Part shown: positions 53,641 through 61,071 of the stretch, piece after piece
Layout: the number at the start of each line of letters is the position of its first letter
Position numbering within the stretch: the stretch's first letter is position 1
Origin: Paraburkholderia sp. BL25I1N1
Lineage (GTDB): Bacteria > Pseudomonadota > Gammaproteobacteria > Burkholderiales > Burkholderiaceae
Assembly (NCBI RefSeq): GCF_003002025.1
Contig: NZ_PVZB01000039.1
Span: 1 to 61,071 of the forward strand
Length of the DNA stretch: 61,071 bases
Reading direction: 5' to 3'
The notes under the pieces: model-generated
What the model was told of the DNA's origin: nothing
The model's database searches: none
Seen by the model: the letters and a program-made list of their open reading frames with translations, nothing else
Made by a program: the position numbers and the translations under genes

Positions 53641-55098
53641 TCACATCATCTCCATTTCCCGCATCTGCCCCAGGCCGAAAAAACGGCCTAACTCCTTGGC
53701 CAGTTCATTCAACACGCTCATCTCTTTCTGTGAGATCCGCCGTGGCTCCTGACTATGCGACCAGTCGCCGTAGAGCAGCGCCACGGTGGTGTCGCTTTCA
53801 TCGACGACCGGCAGCAGCACGAAGGCCCGGGCGTCGTCGAAGGAGCGGCGGAACCATTCGGGCAGCCGCGCGACCATCTTTGGATCGCGTGCGTTCTCGA
53901 TGAATATACCCACCGAGTTTGCGATCGCCAGATGAAACACGTCGGGTTCGAAGGCGGTACTGAACGTTAGTTTCGGCAACGCGGCGTCGATCTTCGGGCC
54001 GAGACCGAGGCGCGCCTTGAAGGTGCCGTTGCTGTGCTTGACGAACACCACGGTGCGCGCAAAGCCGAGGCCGGCCAGCAGCGTTTCCGCTGCCATCGCC
54101 AGCGCCGGCGCGAGCGGACTGCCGGCCGGCAGCCCGCGCAGATCTTCGACGCCCACCGCGATACGCGCCTCGGGATTGAGCGCTTCGCGCGCGATCGCAT
54201 CCGCATTGGCGCGCAACTCGACGATTTCGCGCATCACACCGTCGCCGCCTTCTTCGCGGGCGAGCGCCACGCTCATTTCGAGCAGCACTTCGGGATCCGT
54301 GTTCAGCGCGCCGCAATATTCCTGCGCCAGTTCGGCGATGCGTTCCTCGCGCTCCCAGTCCGGCATGTTCTGCTGGGTGAGCACGTCGGCGACCGCCGTC
54401 GAGTAATTGGTGATGGCGCGCAGCCACTGCACCTGGCGCGGCTGCGTGACGTCTTGCGGGTCGAACTCGCCCATGCCGGAGCGGATCATGTCGGGCAGCC
54501 GCCAGCGCACGGCGGCTTCGGCGCCGATTTCGTCGAACGTGACGCCGAGCACCAGCACGCAGGCATCGGCTTCGAGCGCGCCGTCGTCGATATGGCGGCG
54601 AATCTGGTCCCATTCGGCGTCGAGATAGAACACCACCAGCAGTTTGCCGATCTGCCGCATCAGCGTGCAGACCACGGCTTCTTCGCCGGCGCGCAGATCG
54701 CCGCGCTCGGTCAGCTTGCGCGCGACGCAGCCCGAGAGCAGCGTGCGGTTCAGTTCGAGTTTCGCGTCGATGCGGCGCGGCGCGCTGTGATGAAAGTGAT
54801 CGACGATCTTCAGGCCGACCACGAGATGGCCGACCGCGTCCATGCCGAGCACCATCAGCGCGCGCGACACGGTCGTGATGTTGCCGCCGAACGCCATGTA
54901 CATGGCGGAGTTGGCGAGCCGCAGCACTTTTTGCGTGAGGGCGAAGTCCGACAACACCACCTGCACGAGGCCGGTGAAGTCGAGGTCGTCATTGTTCATC
55001 GCCGCCATGGTGGAGCGCAGCGACTGCGACAGCATGGGGAAATCGCCGCGCTCGCTCATTCGTGTCCAGAGCCGGTCGAGCACCGCCGCCTTTACCAT
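53641..55098 (-). CDS. HDOD domain protein with C-terminal GAF-like region
   Basis: The predicted 485-residue protein has an HDOD domain at about 15-215 (MLSQSLRSTMAAMNNDDLDF, VVLSDFALTQKVLRLANSAM, VSRALMVLGMDAVGHLVVGL). A C-terminal region (about 330-460) resembles a GAF sensor: AAETLLAGLGFARTVVFVKH, then ARAFVLLPVVDESDTTVALL. HDOD proteins act in motility, biofilm and stress signalling without being hydrolases. ATG at 55098 (MVKAAVLDRLW) is preferred because GGCGGGA precedes it; ATG at 55122 is an alternative. It begins 103 bp after the PAS-GGDEF-EAL gene on the same strand and is probably co-transcribed. Confidence 0.88.
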   Translation of the reverse strand: MVKAAVLDRLWTRMSERGDFPMLSQSLRSTMAAMNNDDLDFTGLVQVVLSDFALTQKVLRLANSAMYMAFGGNITTVSRALMVLGMDAVGHLVVGLKIVDHFHHSAPRRIDAKLELNRTLLSGCVARKLTERGDLRAGEEAVVCTLMRQIGKLLVVFYLDAEWDQIRRHIDDGALEADACVLVLGVTFDEIGAEAAVRWRLPDMIRSGMGEFDPQDVTQPRQVQWLRAITNYSTAVADVLTQQNMPDWEREERIAELAQEYCGALNTDPEVLLEMSVALAREEGGDGVMREIVELRANADAIAREALNPEARIAVGVEDLRGLPAGSPLAPALAMAAETLLAGLGFARTVVFVKHSNGTFKARLGLGPKIDAALPKLTFSTAFEPDVFHLAIANSVGIFIENARDPKMVARLPEWFRRSFDDARAFVLLPVVDESDTTVALLYGDWSHSQEPRRISQKEMSVLNELAKELGRFFGLGQMREMEMM

Positions 55099-55201
55099 GT
55101 GAGTCCCGCCAAAGCCATACATGTTCCAATGAGTGCCACGCCGGCCAGAGACCGGCTTGTTCCGCTGCATGATTCAAGACATGAGCGCTTCGCCTGCATG
55201 G

Positions 55202-57016
55202 CTAGGCGCTGTGCAAATGAAGCGTGCGTGCTTCGAAACGCTGCGCGAGTTCGTCGGAGGGCAGCGCCTTGCAGACGAGCCAACCCTGAATGTGGTCGCA
55301 TCCCATCTCGGTGAGCAGGGTGCGCTGCGCTTCTGTTTCGACGCCCTCGGCCACCAGCTCGAGATCCAATGTCTGAGCGAGGCCCACGACGGCACTAACG
55401 ATTGCCTGATCGTTCCGGGAGGTTAGCAGATTCTCGACAAAACTCCTGTCGATCTTGAGCTTGGCCAGCGGGAAGCGTTGCAGGTAAGCCAGGCTCGAAT
55501 AGCCGGTGCCGAAGTCGTCGACCGCGAAGCGGATGCCCATGGCGGTCAGTTCTTCGAGCAGACCCTTCGCATGCGCCGGGTCATGCATCAGCAGGCTTTC
55601 GGTGATCTCGAACACGAGGCGGCGCGGATCGATGCCGGTCAACTCGATCGCCTCGCGCACCGAGTCCTTGAAGCGCGGATCGCGGAACTGCTGCGGCGAC
55701 ACGTTCACGGCCACGTATTGCAGCGAGATGCCCTTCGCATCCCACTGGATCAATTGCATGCAGGCCACCTTCAACACCCAGTTGCCGAGGAAGTTGATCA
55801 GGCCGATCGACTCAGCAAGTGGGATGAACATGGACGGCGGCACTAGCCCGTGCACCGGATGCAACCAGCGGATCAGCGCTTCCACGCCGACCACGCCGTG
55901 CGTGCGGCTGCTCGTGATCGGCTGGAAATGCAGCGAGAACTCGCCGTTGCGCACGCCGTCGTAAAGGTCGGCTTCCAGCTTCAGGCGTTCGGCGTCGGCG
56001 GGGTTGTCGTCGGGGACGTAGAAGGCGAGCGTGTTGCCGCCGGCCGCCTTGGCCTGCAGGAGGGCGTGGTCGGCCCAGCGCAGCAGGTGGGTGTCGTGGG
56101 CGGCGGTGTCGTTGGCGTGGCGCACATCCGGATAGAGCGCGATGCCGATGCTCGCCGAAAGATGCACCTGCTGGCCGTTGAACACATACGGCTGCTGGAT
56201 CGCGGTCAACAGGCGCCGCGCCAGCGTTTCGGCGGCGGCCGCCGCGTCGGTGCGGCTGGCGGCGGGCTTCACGAGAATCGCGAACTCGTCGCTGGCCACG
56301 CGCGCCACGGTCTCGCTCGGGCTCGTCATGTTCAGGATGCGGCGCGAGGTGTCGCGCAGCATTTCGTCGCCGGCATCGTAGCCGAGCGCGCGGTTCACGC
56401 GCTGATAGTCGTCGAGGTCGAGCAGCAGCAGCGCGGCCGGCGTGCCGTGCGCGTCGGCTTGCTGCTGGGCGTCGAGGAGCGCCGGAATCAGCGCCGACTG
56501 GTTGGCCAGATTGGTCAGGCGGTCAAGATGCAGCGCCTGAGTCAGACGTTCTTCGGTGGCGCGCCAGGCCGACACGTCGAAGCCGGCGATCGCATAGCCC
56601 GCGGTGCCGTCGTGACTGCTGCGCACCACGCGCAGCTCGACTGTGATCGGATAAGTCAGCGACTTGATGAGGCTGAGCGTGGCCTTCTCGACGTTGCCCG
56701 AGACGGCGGCGCGCGTCAGCAGGGTGTCGAGGCGCGCCACGTCGGCTGGCGCCACGAGGTCGTGCAGCGTGATGGTCTCGAGATACTCGCGGTGATAACC
56801 GATGAAGCGCAGGCTGGCTTCGGACACGTAGATAAAGCGCAACTCGTCGTCGACGTGCGCCAGCAGGTCGACGGCGCCGACCACCTGTTCCAGTTGCGCA
56901 GCGCGGCTTGCGGCCGTCTGCGGTTTGCCGTCCACGCGCCGGCCGAACGCACGAAGCCGGTCCATGACCGTGCGCAAGGAGCCCCGGCGGGGCGCGGTGA
57001 TCCTGTTCGCTTCCAT
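55202..57016 (-). CDS. PAS-GGDEF-EAL protein with degenerate GGDEF
   Basis: The 604-residue protein has an N-terminal PAS domain (about 40-150, VDLLAHVDDELRFIYVSEAS), a GGDEF domain (about 160-330) whose signature is RVASDEF (about 241-245, GG replaced by AS) and a C-terminal EAL domain with GVEALIRW, ITESLLMHDP, AVDDFGTGYSSLAYL and AEGVETEAQ. The EAL catalytic set looks complete, the cyclase site does not, so the protein should degrade c-di-GMP, with the GGDEF domain perhaps sensing GTP. There is no membrane segment. ATG at 57016 is used; GTG at 57061 is an alternative. A FliA-like promoter lies about 100 bp upstream. Confidence 0.9.
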   Translation of the reverse strand: MEANRITAPRRGSLRTVMDRLRAFGRRVDGKPQTAASRAAQLEQVVGAVDLLAHVDDELRFIYVSEASLRFIGYHREYLETITLHDLVAPADVARLDTLLTRAAVSGNVEKATLSLIKSLTYPITVELRVVRSSHDGTAGYAIAGFDVSAWRATEERLTQALHLDRLTNLANQSALIPALLDAQQQADAHGTPAALLLLDLDDYQRVNRALGYDAGDEMLRDTSRRILNMTSPSETVARVASDEFAILVKPAASRTDAAAAAETLARRLLTAIQQPYVFNGQQVHLSASIGIALYPDVRHANDTAAHDTHLLRWADHALLQAKAAGGNTLAFYVPDDNPADAERLKLEADLYDGVRNGEFSLHFQPITSSRTHGVVGVEALIRWLHPVHGLVPPSMFIPLAESIGLINFLGNWVLKVACMQLIQWDAKGISLQYVAVNVSPQQFRDPRFKDSVREAIELTGIDPRRLVFEITESLLMHDPAHAKGLLEELTAMGIRFAVDDFGTGYSSLAYLQRFPLAKLKIDRSFVENLLTSRNDQAIVSAVVGLAQTLDLELVAEGVETEAQRTLLTEMGCDHIQGWLVCKALPSDELAQRFEARTLHLHSA

Positions 57017-57114
57017 GTTTATCGCTGGCAACCTGTATTCGTCTGCAGGCGGGCGGCTCACCTGCCCGCCAATCGGGGCGGTCGGGAGGTATCACGCCGC
57101 CCCATCAGAACGAG

Positions 57115-57141
57115 ATAACGGCCTTTGCGGCGAAATCTTTA
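57115..57141 (-). promoter_or_regulatory. FliA (sigma-28)-like promoter for the PAS-GGDEF-EAL gene
   Basis: On the minus strand TAAAGATT-N11-GCCGTTAT matches the flagellar sigma consensus TAAAGTTT-N11-GCCGATAA at 7 of 8 and 6 of 8 positions with exact spacing. Its -35 overlaps a perfect palindrome TTTAGCGCC-C-GGCGCTAAA (57138-57156), a possible operator. Confidence 0.6.
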
Positions 57142-57212
57142 GCGCCCGGCGCTAAAAACATCCGGTAAGGGAACCTTTGCACGGCCTGGCGGCGGCAGGG
57201 GAACGATTCAGT

Positions 57213-57240
57213 TAAAGTGCGGCTGTGCGACGTCCGTTAA
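57213..57240 (+). promoter_or_regulatory. FliA-like promoter for EAL-HDOD protein 2
   Basis: TAAAGTGC-N12-TCCGTTAA matches the flagellar sigma consensus at 6 of 8 positions in each box, but the spacer is one base longer than optimal. It lies 77 bp before the EAL-HDOD start codon and faces away from the promoter at 57115-57141. Confidence 0.4.
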
Positions 57241-57316
57241 TAAGACAACCCCGTTGTGTAGTACCGGCTGAGACGTCGCTGCTGCGTAGCTTTCCGAACA
57301 CTTCCCCTGATGCCCC

Positions 57317-58654
57317 ATGTCTGAACGCCATCAAGCCAAGGCCACTGCCCGGCATAACGAGGTGCTCGACGCAGCTGCCGGCGGCGCCGAACCGTGGCCC
57401 GCCACGCAGTTCGTGTATCTGGGCCGTCAACCGATCCTCGATCGCGACGGCGCGCTCAATGCTTATGAATTGCTGTTTCGGGCCGGCGCGCATAACTACG
57501 CCGAAGTCACCGACGACGCCCAGGCGACCGCGCAGGTGGTGGCGCGCGCGATCGGTGGGATCGGCGTGCCGACGGTGTTGGGCCCGCATCGCGGTTTCGT
57601 CAATATCGACCGTGCGCTGCTGTTCAACGACATCGTCCATCTGATGCCGCCAGAGCGCTTCGTGCTCGAAATCCTCGAGACCGTGAAATTCGACGCGCAA
57701 CTGGTCCGCCGTCTGGGCGAGTTGCGCCGCGCCGGCTTTCAGGTGGCGCTCGACGACGTGAGCGAACTGTCCGACGAGCTGAGCGGCGCGCTGTCGCATG
57801 CCGACATCGTCAAGATCGACTTTCTGCAGACCGACCGCGCCGTGCTGCCGAAGCTGGCGTCGCTGGTGCGCGGGCAGGGCAAGACGCTAATCGCGGAGAA
57901 GGTCGAGACGCGCGAGGATTTCGCGCTCGCGCGGGACCTCGGCTTCGATCTGTTTCAGGGCTACTTCTTCGCGCGGCCGCAGGTGCTGGCCGCGCCGCGC
58001 AACCGTTCGCTGCGGCCGGGCCTGATGCGCCTGCTGGCGTTGCTGTCGCGCGACGCCGGCATTGTCGAACTCGAAGCGGAACTCAAGCTGAACCCGAGCG
58101 TGGTCGTGCAACTGCTGCGCCTCGTCAATTCGGGTGCATTCGGGCTGGGACGTAATATCGCATCATTGCGCGAGGCGATCATCGCCACCGGCACACGGCA
58201 GATCGCGCGCTGGGCGCAGCTGCTGTTGTACGCCGACAGCGGCGAGCTGCCGTGGCGCGCCGATCCGCTGGTGCAACTGGCGGGCACGCGCTCGCGTTTC
58301 ATGGAGCTGGCCGCGGCCTGGCTGCGTCCCGCCGACGACGAATTCGCCGATGCCGCCTTCATGACCGGAATTTTTTCGCTGATCCACGTGGTGCTGGGCA
58401 GCACGCCCGGTGCGGTGCTGGAGAAACTCAGCCTCGCGCCGCAGATTCGCGAGGCGATCGTGTCGAGGCGCGGCGAACTCGGCACCTTGCTGCGGCTTGC
58501 CGAGGCGGCGGGCGAGGGCGTGGACGCGGCATCGATCGCACTGGGCCCCGACGCGCCGGCCGGCTTCGTGGCCTTTACGCCCGACGTGCTGGCCGAGCTG
58601 AACCTGTCGGCCGCGGCCTGGTTCGGCGCGCATATCGAGGAAGCGGTCGCCTGA
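57317..58654 (+). CDS. Degenerate EAL-HDOD signalling protein 2 (YuxH type)
   Basis: The 445-residue protein has an EAL-like domain (about 30-235: FVYLGRQPILDRDGALNAYE, then LLFRAG; GFVNIDRALLFND; LEILETVKFD; IAEKVETREDF; LGFDLFQGYFFARPQ) and an HDOD domain (about 240-420: LKLNPSVVVQLLRLVNSGAF). ELL replaces EAL and several metal ligands are lost, as in the YuxH group, so catalysis is unlikely. It is about the same length as, and paralogous to, the protein at 52134, sharing the FQGYFFAR and AELKLNP blocks. It is divergent from the PAS-GGDEF-EAL gene. Confidence 0.9.
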   Translation: MSERHQAKATARHNEVLDAAAGGAEPWPATQFVYLGRQPILDRDGALNAYELLFRAGAHNYAEVTDDAQATAQVVARAIGGIGVPTVLGPHRGFVNIDRALLFNDIVHLMPPERFVLEILETVKFDAQLVRRLGELRRAGFQVALDDVSELSDELSGALSHADIVKIDFLQTDRAVLPKLASLVRGQGKTLIAEKVETREDFALARDLGFDLFQGYFFARPQVLAAPRNRSLRPGLMRLLALLSRDAGIVELEAELKLNPSVVVQLLRLVNSGAFGLGRNIASLREAIIATGTRQIARWAQLLLYADSGELPWRADPLVQLAGTRSRFMELAAAWLRPADDEFADAAFMTGIFSLIHVVLGSTPGAVLEKLSLAPQIREAIVSRRGELGTLLRLAEAAGEGVDAASIALGPDAPAGFVAFTPDVLAELNLSAAAWFGAHIEEAVA

Positions 58655-58854
58655 CGGGCGGGGCGGCGTCGTCGCGGGCTTTCAGTGTGCATGCCGTGGC
58701 GCGTTCATGTCAGCGACGTCTGCATCCTTCAGGCCGGTTCTTACGTACCTTGTGAGTACGTGGTCCAATAGCGGAGTTGGCCGGCGTTCTCATGAACGCG
58801 GCGGCCCTGGGTTCTTTGGACGAACCGCGTGCATCCACGCCTGGAGAAAAGCAG

Positions 58855-59418
58855 ATGAAGAAGAAATTCATATCGGCCGCACTGGCCGCCGCCGTGTCGG
58901 TGGGATTCGCCATGCATTCGCTGACGGCCTCGGCGACCCTCAAGCCAGGCGATGTGGCGCCGTCGTTCACCACGCAGGCTTCGTTGGGCGGCAAGACTTA
59001 CACCTATTCGCTTGCCGACGAGCTGAAGAAGGGGCCGGTGGTGGTGTATTTCTATCCGGCGGCCTTCACCACGGGCTGCACGATCGAAGCCCACGAGTTC
59101 GCCGAAGCGGTCGACGAATACAAGAAGTATGGCGCGACGGTGATCGGCGTGTCGCACGACAACATCGACACACTGACGAAGTTTTCGGTGAGCGAGTGCC
59201 GGAGCAAATTCCCGGTGGCTGCCGATGCCGATTCGAAGGTGATCGGCCAATACGACGCTGGCATGCCGATGCATGCGTCGATGGCGAATCGCGTGTCGTA
59301 TGTGATCGCGCCGGATGGCAAGATCATTTACGAGTACACGAGCCTCTCGCCGGAGAAGCACGTCGAGAATACGCTGAAGGCCGTGAAGGATTGGGCGGCG
59401 GCGCACAAGCAGCCTTGA
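58855..59418 (+). CDS. Exported peroxiredoxin (Bcp/PrxQ-like)
   Basis: The 187-residue protein has a signal peptide (MKKKFISAALAAAVSVGFAM, cleavage near ASA) and a PrxQ-type core. KPGDVAPSFTTQASLGGKTY is the N-terminal block and YPAAFTTGCTIEAHEF carries the peroxidatic Cys, in TTGCT instead of the usual TPGCT. A second Cys in SVSECRSKFP could resolve it. It should reduce hydroperoxides in the periplasm; the reductant is unknown. AGAAAAGCAG precedes ATG 58855; the upstream in-frame stretch would disrupt the signal peptide. It follows the EAL-HDOD gene by 200 bp. Confidence 0.88.
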   Translation: MKKKFISAALAAAVSVGFAMHSLTASATLKPGDVAPSFTTQASLGGKTYTYSLADELKKGPVVVYFYPAAFTTGCTIEAHEFAEAVDEYKKYGATVIGVSHDNIDTLTKFSVSECRSKFPVAADADSKVIGQYDAGMPMHASMANRVSYVIAPDGKIIYEYTSLSPEKHVENTLKAVKDWAAAHKQP

Positions 59419-59526
59419 GGTTAAGCGGAGCGTCCGCGCAATTTTCGCAATGGTTTTTTGCGGTGTTCCTGCGGCGAGCGGTGAGCATCGCTCGTGCTAG
59501 GCTGCGTTTTTTCTTGTGAGCTTGCG

Positions 59527-59991
59527 ATGCCGATTCTCGTTGCGTTGATTGCGCTGATCGCGCTGGGGTATGGGGCGGTGCGGGCGTTTGATGCCTTGCA
59601 GGCGGATTTTGGGTTGGGGGTTGCTGTTGGCGTTGCTGTGCTGGTGGGTTTGCTGCTGATTGCCGCTTTCGCTTATTGGTTGCGGCGTCGCAAGGAAGTG
59701 GCTTCCAACGTCCGTGATGGAGATTGGACTCATGAACTCAAGGGGAGTTGGGGGGCCGTGCGGCTCGCTGCCGATAAGCGGCTTTGTGAGATCCGGTTGG
59801 GCCAGGAGCAGGGGGCCTATATTTTTGCCGACCTGCTAGGGGCGGAGGTGCAGCGGCCCGGCGCGCAGTGGCAGGTTGTTTTGAAAGTCAAGGATCCTAA
59901 GCATCAGGTTTGGGTTTTGCCCATGCGGGATGAGAGGCAGGCTCGGCAATGGGTGAGGGTTTTTGAGCTTGCTGTGGGGCAGAGGCTTTAG
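59527..59991 (+). CDS. Membrane-anchored hypothetical protein
   Basis: The 154-residue protein has two N-terminal membrane helices (MPILVALIALIALGYGAVRA and LGVAVGVAVLVGLLLIAAFA) and a cytosolic domain of about 100 residues with alternating polar/hydrophobic sequence (ELKGSWGAVRLAADKRLCEI, VVLKVKDPKHQVWVLPMRDE). No family is recognised. ATG at 59527 was chosen because the membrane helix begins there. Base use shifts toward T/G-rich near the 3' end. The hairpin repeat begins about 20 bp after the stop. Confidence 0.72.
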   Translation: MPILVALIALIALGYGAVRAFDALQADFGLGVAVGVAVLVGLLLIAAFAYWLRRRKEVASNVRDGDWTHELKGSWGAVRLAADKRLCEIRLGQEQGAYIFADLLGAEVQRPGAQWQVVLKVKDPKHQVWVLPMRDERQARQWVRVFELAVGQRL

Positions 59992-60011
59992 GGTTTTGGT
60001 TTTTTGGTCTC

Positions 60012-60215
60012 TGGAGTTGGCCTTTTCTTGATTTGTTTGTGGTCTATTAGTGTTGCCCCTGTGCGGGGCGGCACTTACTTCTCTTTGCCGCCGCAAAGAG
60101 AAGTAAGCAAGAGAAAGCGGCTCACACCGCTAATTCTTAAGCGGGTCCCTCGCGCAGCCACGGTAGTGGTGCATCTGGAGTCAGTGTTTTCGCACACTCC
60201 GCGCTGGTGACCAAG
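60012..60215 (+). repeat. Interspersed hairpin repeat, copy 2
   Basis: This is the inverted counterpart of 1045-1242. Its core is the same 15-bp inverted repeat (arms 60074-60088 and 60093-60107, loop CGCC). Conserved flanks include GGTCTATTAGTGTTGCCCCT and CTCACACCGCTAATTCTTAA. It follows the plus-strand gene ending at 59991, just as copy 1 follows the minus-strand MFS gene. Confidence 0.75.
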
Positions 60216-60358
60216 GGCTCATCAGCTCCCGCTTCGCACTGCGTGCGTCGCGGACGGGTTATGCCTGGGAAACCTAAGGTTTTGATGAGCGCAGCGCGTC
60301 AACAGCGGCAGTAAAAAAGTGTCGGGGGTACTGGCGATTTGAACGTACGTGAGGCGGA
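60216..60358. other. Short gap between the repeat and the IS256 tail
   Basis: No gene or clear signal is visible in these 143 bp. Confidence 0.4.
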
Positions 60359-60381
60359 ACCTGTCCGCATTTTGTGTGCGA
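60359..60381. repeat. IS256-type terminal inverted repeat of the truncated copy
   Basis: ACCTGTCCGCATTTTGTGTG begins the 3' end of the truncated element. It is identical to the end at 60681 except for one fewer T. Confidence 0.7.
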
Positions 60382-60395
60382 GGCGGTTAGCGGAG

Positions 60396-60680
60396 TTACC
60401 CGCGTGCGTTGGTAAAACGCTCACCAAACAGAATAGCGAACTGGTTCATGGCGGAGGACCAGTCGAATGCCGCCCGTACAGACTTGGCCAGCACGTTGCG
60501 CAATGCCAGCCACAGTAGCTTGATGGCGGCCTCGTCGTTGGGGAAGTGGCCGCGGGTCTTGATGATCTTGCGTAGTTGCATGTTCAGGCTCTCAATGGCA
60601 TTCGTGGTGTAGACGACACGGCGTATGTCGGGCGGAAACACGAAGAACGGTGTGACGTTCTCCCACGCCCGTCGCCACGA
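60396..60680 (-). pseudogene. IS256-family transposase, C-terminal fragment
   Basis: The reverse strand encodes the last 94 residues of the transposase, starting SWRRAWENVTPFFVF and including the IS256 signature YTTNAIESLNMQLRKIIKTR, and ends at TAA (60396-60398). Everything upstream of the SWRRA codon is gone: at 60680/60681 the sequence switches abruptly to the outer end of another copy. It is nearly identical to the matching part of the copy at 60719, so the two form a direct repeat with a 322-323 bp unit. It cannot make a working transposase. Confidence 0.85.
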
Positions 60681-60704
60681 ACCTGTCCGCATTTTTGTGT
60701 GCGA
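60681..60704. repeat. IS256-type terminal inverted repeat of the right-edge copy
   Basis: ACCTGTCCGCATTTTTGTGT marks the 3' end of the right-hand IS256 copy. It directly abuts the truncated fragment without an intervening target duplication. Confidence 0.7.
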
Positions 60705-60718
60705 GGCGGTTAGCGGAG

Positions 60719-61071
60719 TTACCCGCGTGCGTTGGTAAAACGCTCGCCAAACAGAATGGCGAACTGGTTCATGGCGGAGGACCAGTCGAATGCCGCCCGT
60801 ACAGACTTCGCCAGCACGTTGCGCAATGCCAGCCACAGTAGCTTGATGGCGGCCTCGTCGTTGGGGAAGTGACCGCGGGTCTTGATGATCTTGCGTAGTT
60901 GCATGTTCAGGCTCTCAATGGCATTCGTGGTGTAGACGACACGGCGTATGTCGGGCGGAAACACGAAGAACGGTGTGACGTTCTCCCACGCCCGTCGCCA
61001 CGACTGCACGATGGTCGGATACTTCGCGCCCCATGGCCCTTCGGCAAAGGCCTCCAGGGCCTGCTGCGCGG
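60719..61071 (-). CDS. IS256-family transposase, C-terminal part (cut by window edge)
   Basis: The reverse strand reads from the window edge AQQALEAFAEGPWGAKYPTI, then VQSWRRAWENVTPFFVFPPD, YTTNAIESLNMQLRKIIKTR and the end FAILFGERFTNARG before TAA. This is the C-terminal third of an IS256 transposase; the catalytic Glu is expected near NAIESLN. The N-terminal part lies beyond base 61071. Orientation and family are the same as for the copy at 1-725. Between the end of the left-edge fragment and the start of this one about 50-60 residues would be missing, so the two window ends do not simply join. Confidence 0.88.
   Translation of the reverse strand, partial: AQQALEAFAEGPWGAKYPTIVQSWRRAWENVTPFFVFPPDIRRVVYTTNAIESLNMQLRKIIKTRGHFPNDEAAIKLLWLALRNVLAKSVRAAFDWSSAMNQFAILFGERFTNARG

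Noticed and set aside
60396..60836. A 146-codon frame across the IS256 fragment junction
   Set aside because: Its N-terminal part is the antisense of the adjacent IS copy's end; it is a chimera created by the duplication, not a gene.
1..61071. The idea that the window is a circle cut inside a single IS256 gene
   Set aside because: Joining the ends would leave out about 50-60 residues in the middle of the transposase, so the edges are not directly contiguous.
1..61071. tRNA, rRNA and CRISPR arrays
   Set aside because: No T-loop GGTTCGAATCC-like segments in tRNA context, no rRNA sequence and no regularly spaced short repeats were found in the intergenic regions.

Overview
The window is about 61 kb of high-GC, densely coding DNA. 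Gene content and codon use fit a Paraburkholderia/Burkholderia chromosome: Hut and AST amino-acid catabolism, glgCA, an AzgA permease, ArsR-SRPBCC-DUF899, and EAL/HDOD proteins. That assignment is an inference; there is no rRNA or other marker. I found no tRNA, rRNA, CRISPR array, prophage or integrase. Both ends lie inside IS256-family transposase genes of the same orientation, so the window is probably bounded by a repeat.

Layout. 1-775: 5' part of an IS256 element, then an interspersed hairpin repeat (1045-1242). 1.3-7.5 kb: MFS transporter with a PRC-barrel lipoprotein, a purine permease, and an ArsR-SRPBCC-DUF899 set with a near-leaderless autoregulatory promoter. 7.6-9.5 kb: divergent SDR/LysR pair. 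9.6-18.1 kb: complete histidine-to-glutamate pathway hutH-hutC-hutU-hutD-hutI-hutF-hutG (deiminase/deformylase route) with HutC-type palindromes upstream of hutH. 18.3-24 kb: a 46-residue His-rich exported peptide, an HTH protein, an exported transglutaminase-like protein, a branched-chain amino-acid binding protein and an acidic protein of unknown function. 24-30.7 kb: pdxY, glgA-glgC, an exported alpha/beta hydrolase and an LLM oxidoreductase.

30.7-35.4 kb: a decayed cysteine dioxygenase gene directly ahead of an intact four-domain rhodanese, an 890-bp gap holding a candidate structured RNA with its own terminator, a BamE-like lipoprotein and a patatin. 35.5-37.2 kb: a hipBA module preceded by two 47-bp palindromes of identical geometry. 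37.5-51 kb: arginine uptake and catabolism: hisQ-hisM-hisP, an ArgR-type AraC regulator, and astC-aruF-astA-astD-astB-astE; the cognate binding protein lies apart, beyond a gstA/LysR pair. 51-58.7 kb: acetoacetate decarboxylase, then four signalling proteins (two degenerate EAL-HDOD proteins, one HDOD protein, one PAS-GGDEF-EAL protein). Two of these are divergent from a region with FliA-like promoters on both strands. 58.8-61 kb: exported peroxiredoxin, small membrane protein, a second copy of the hairpin repeat, a truncated IS256 tail and the 3' part of another IS256 element.

The strongest candidates for something undescribed are the RNA-like element at about 33.48-33.71 kb, the paired hipBA palindromes, and the dioxygenase remnant coupled to the four-domain rhodanese.
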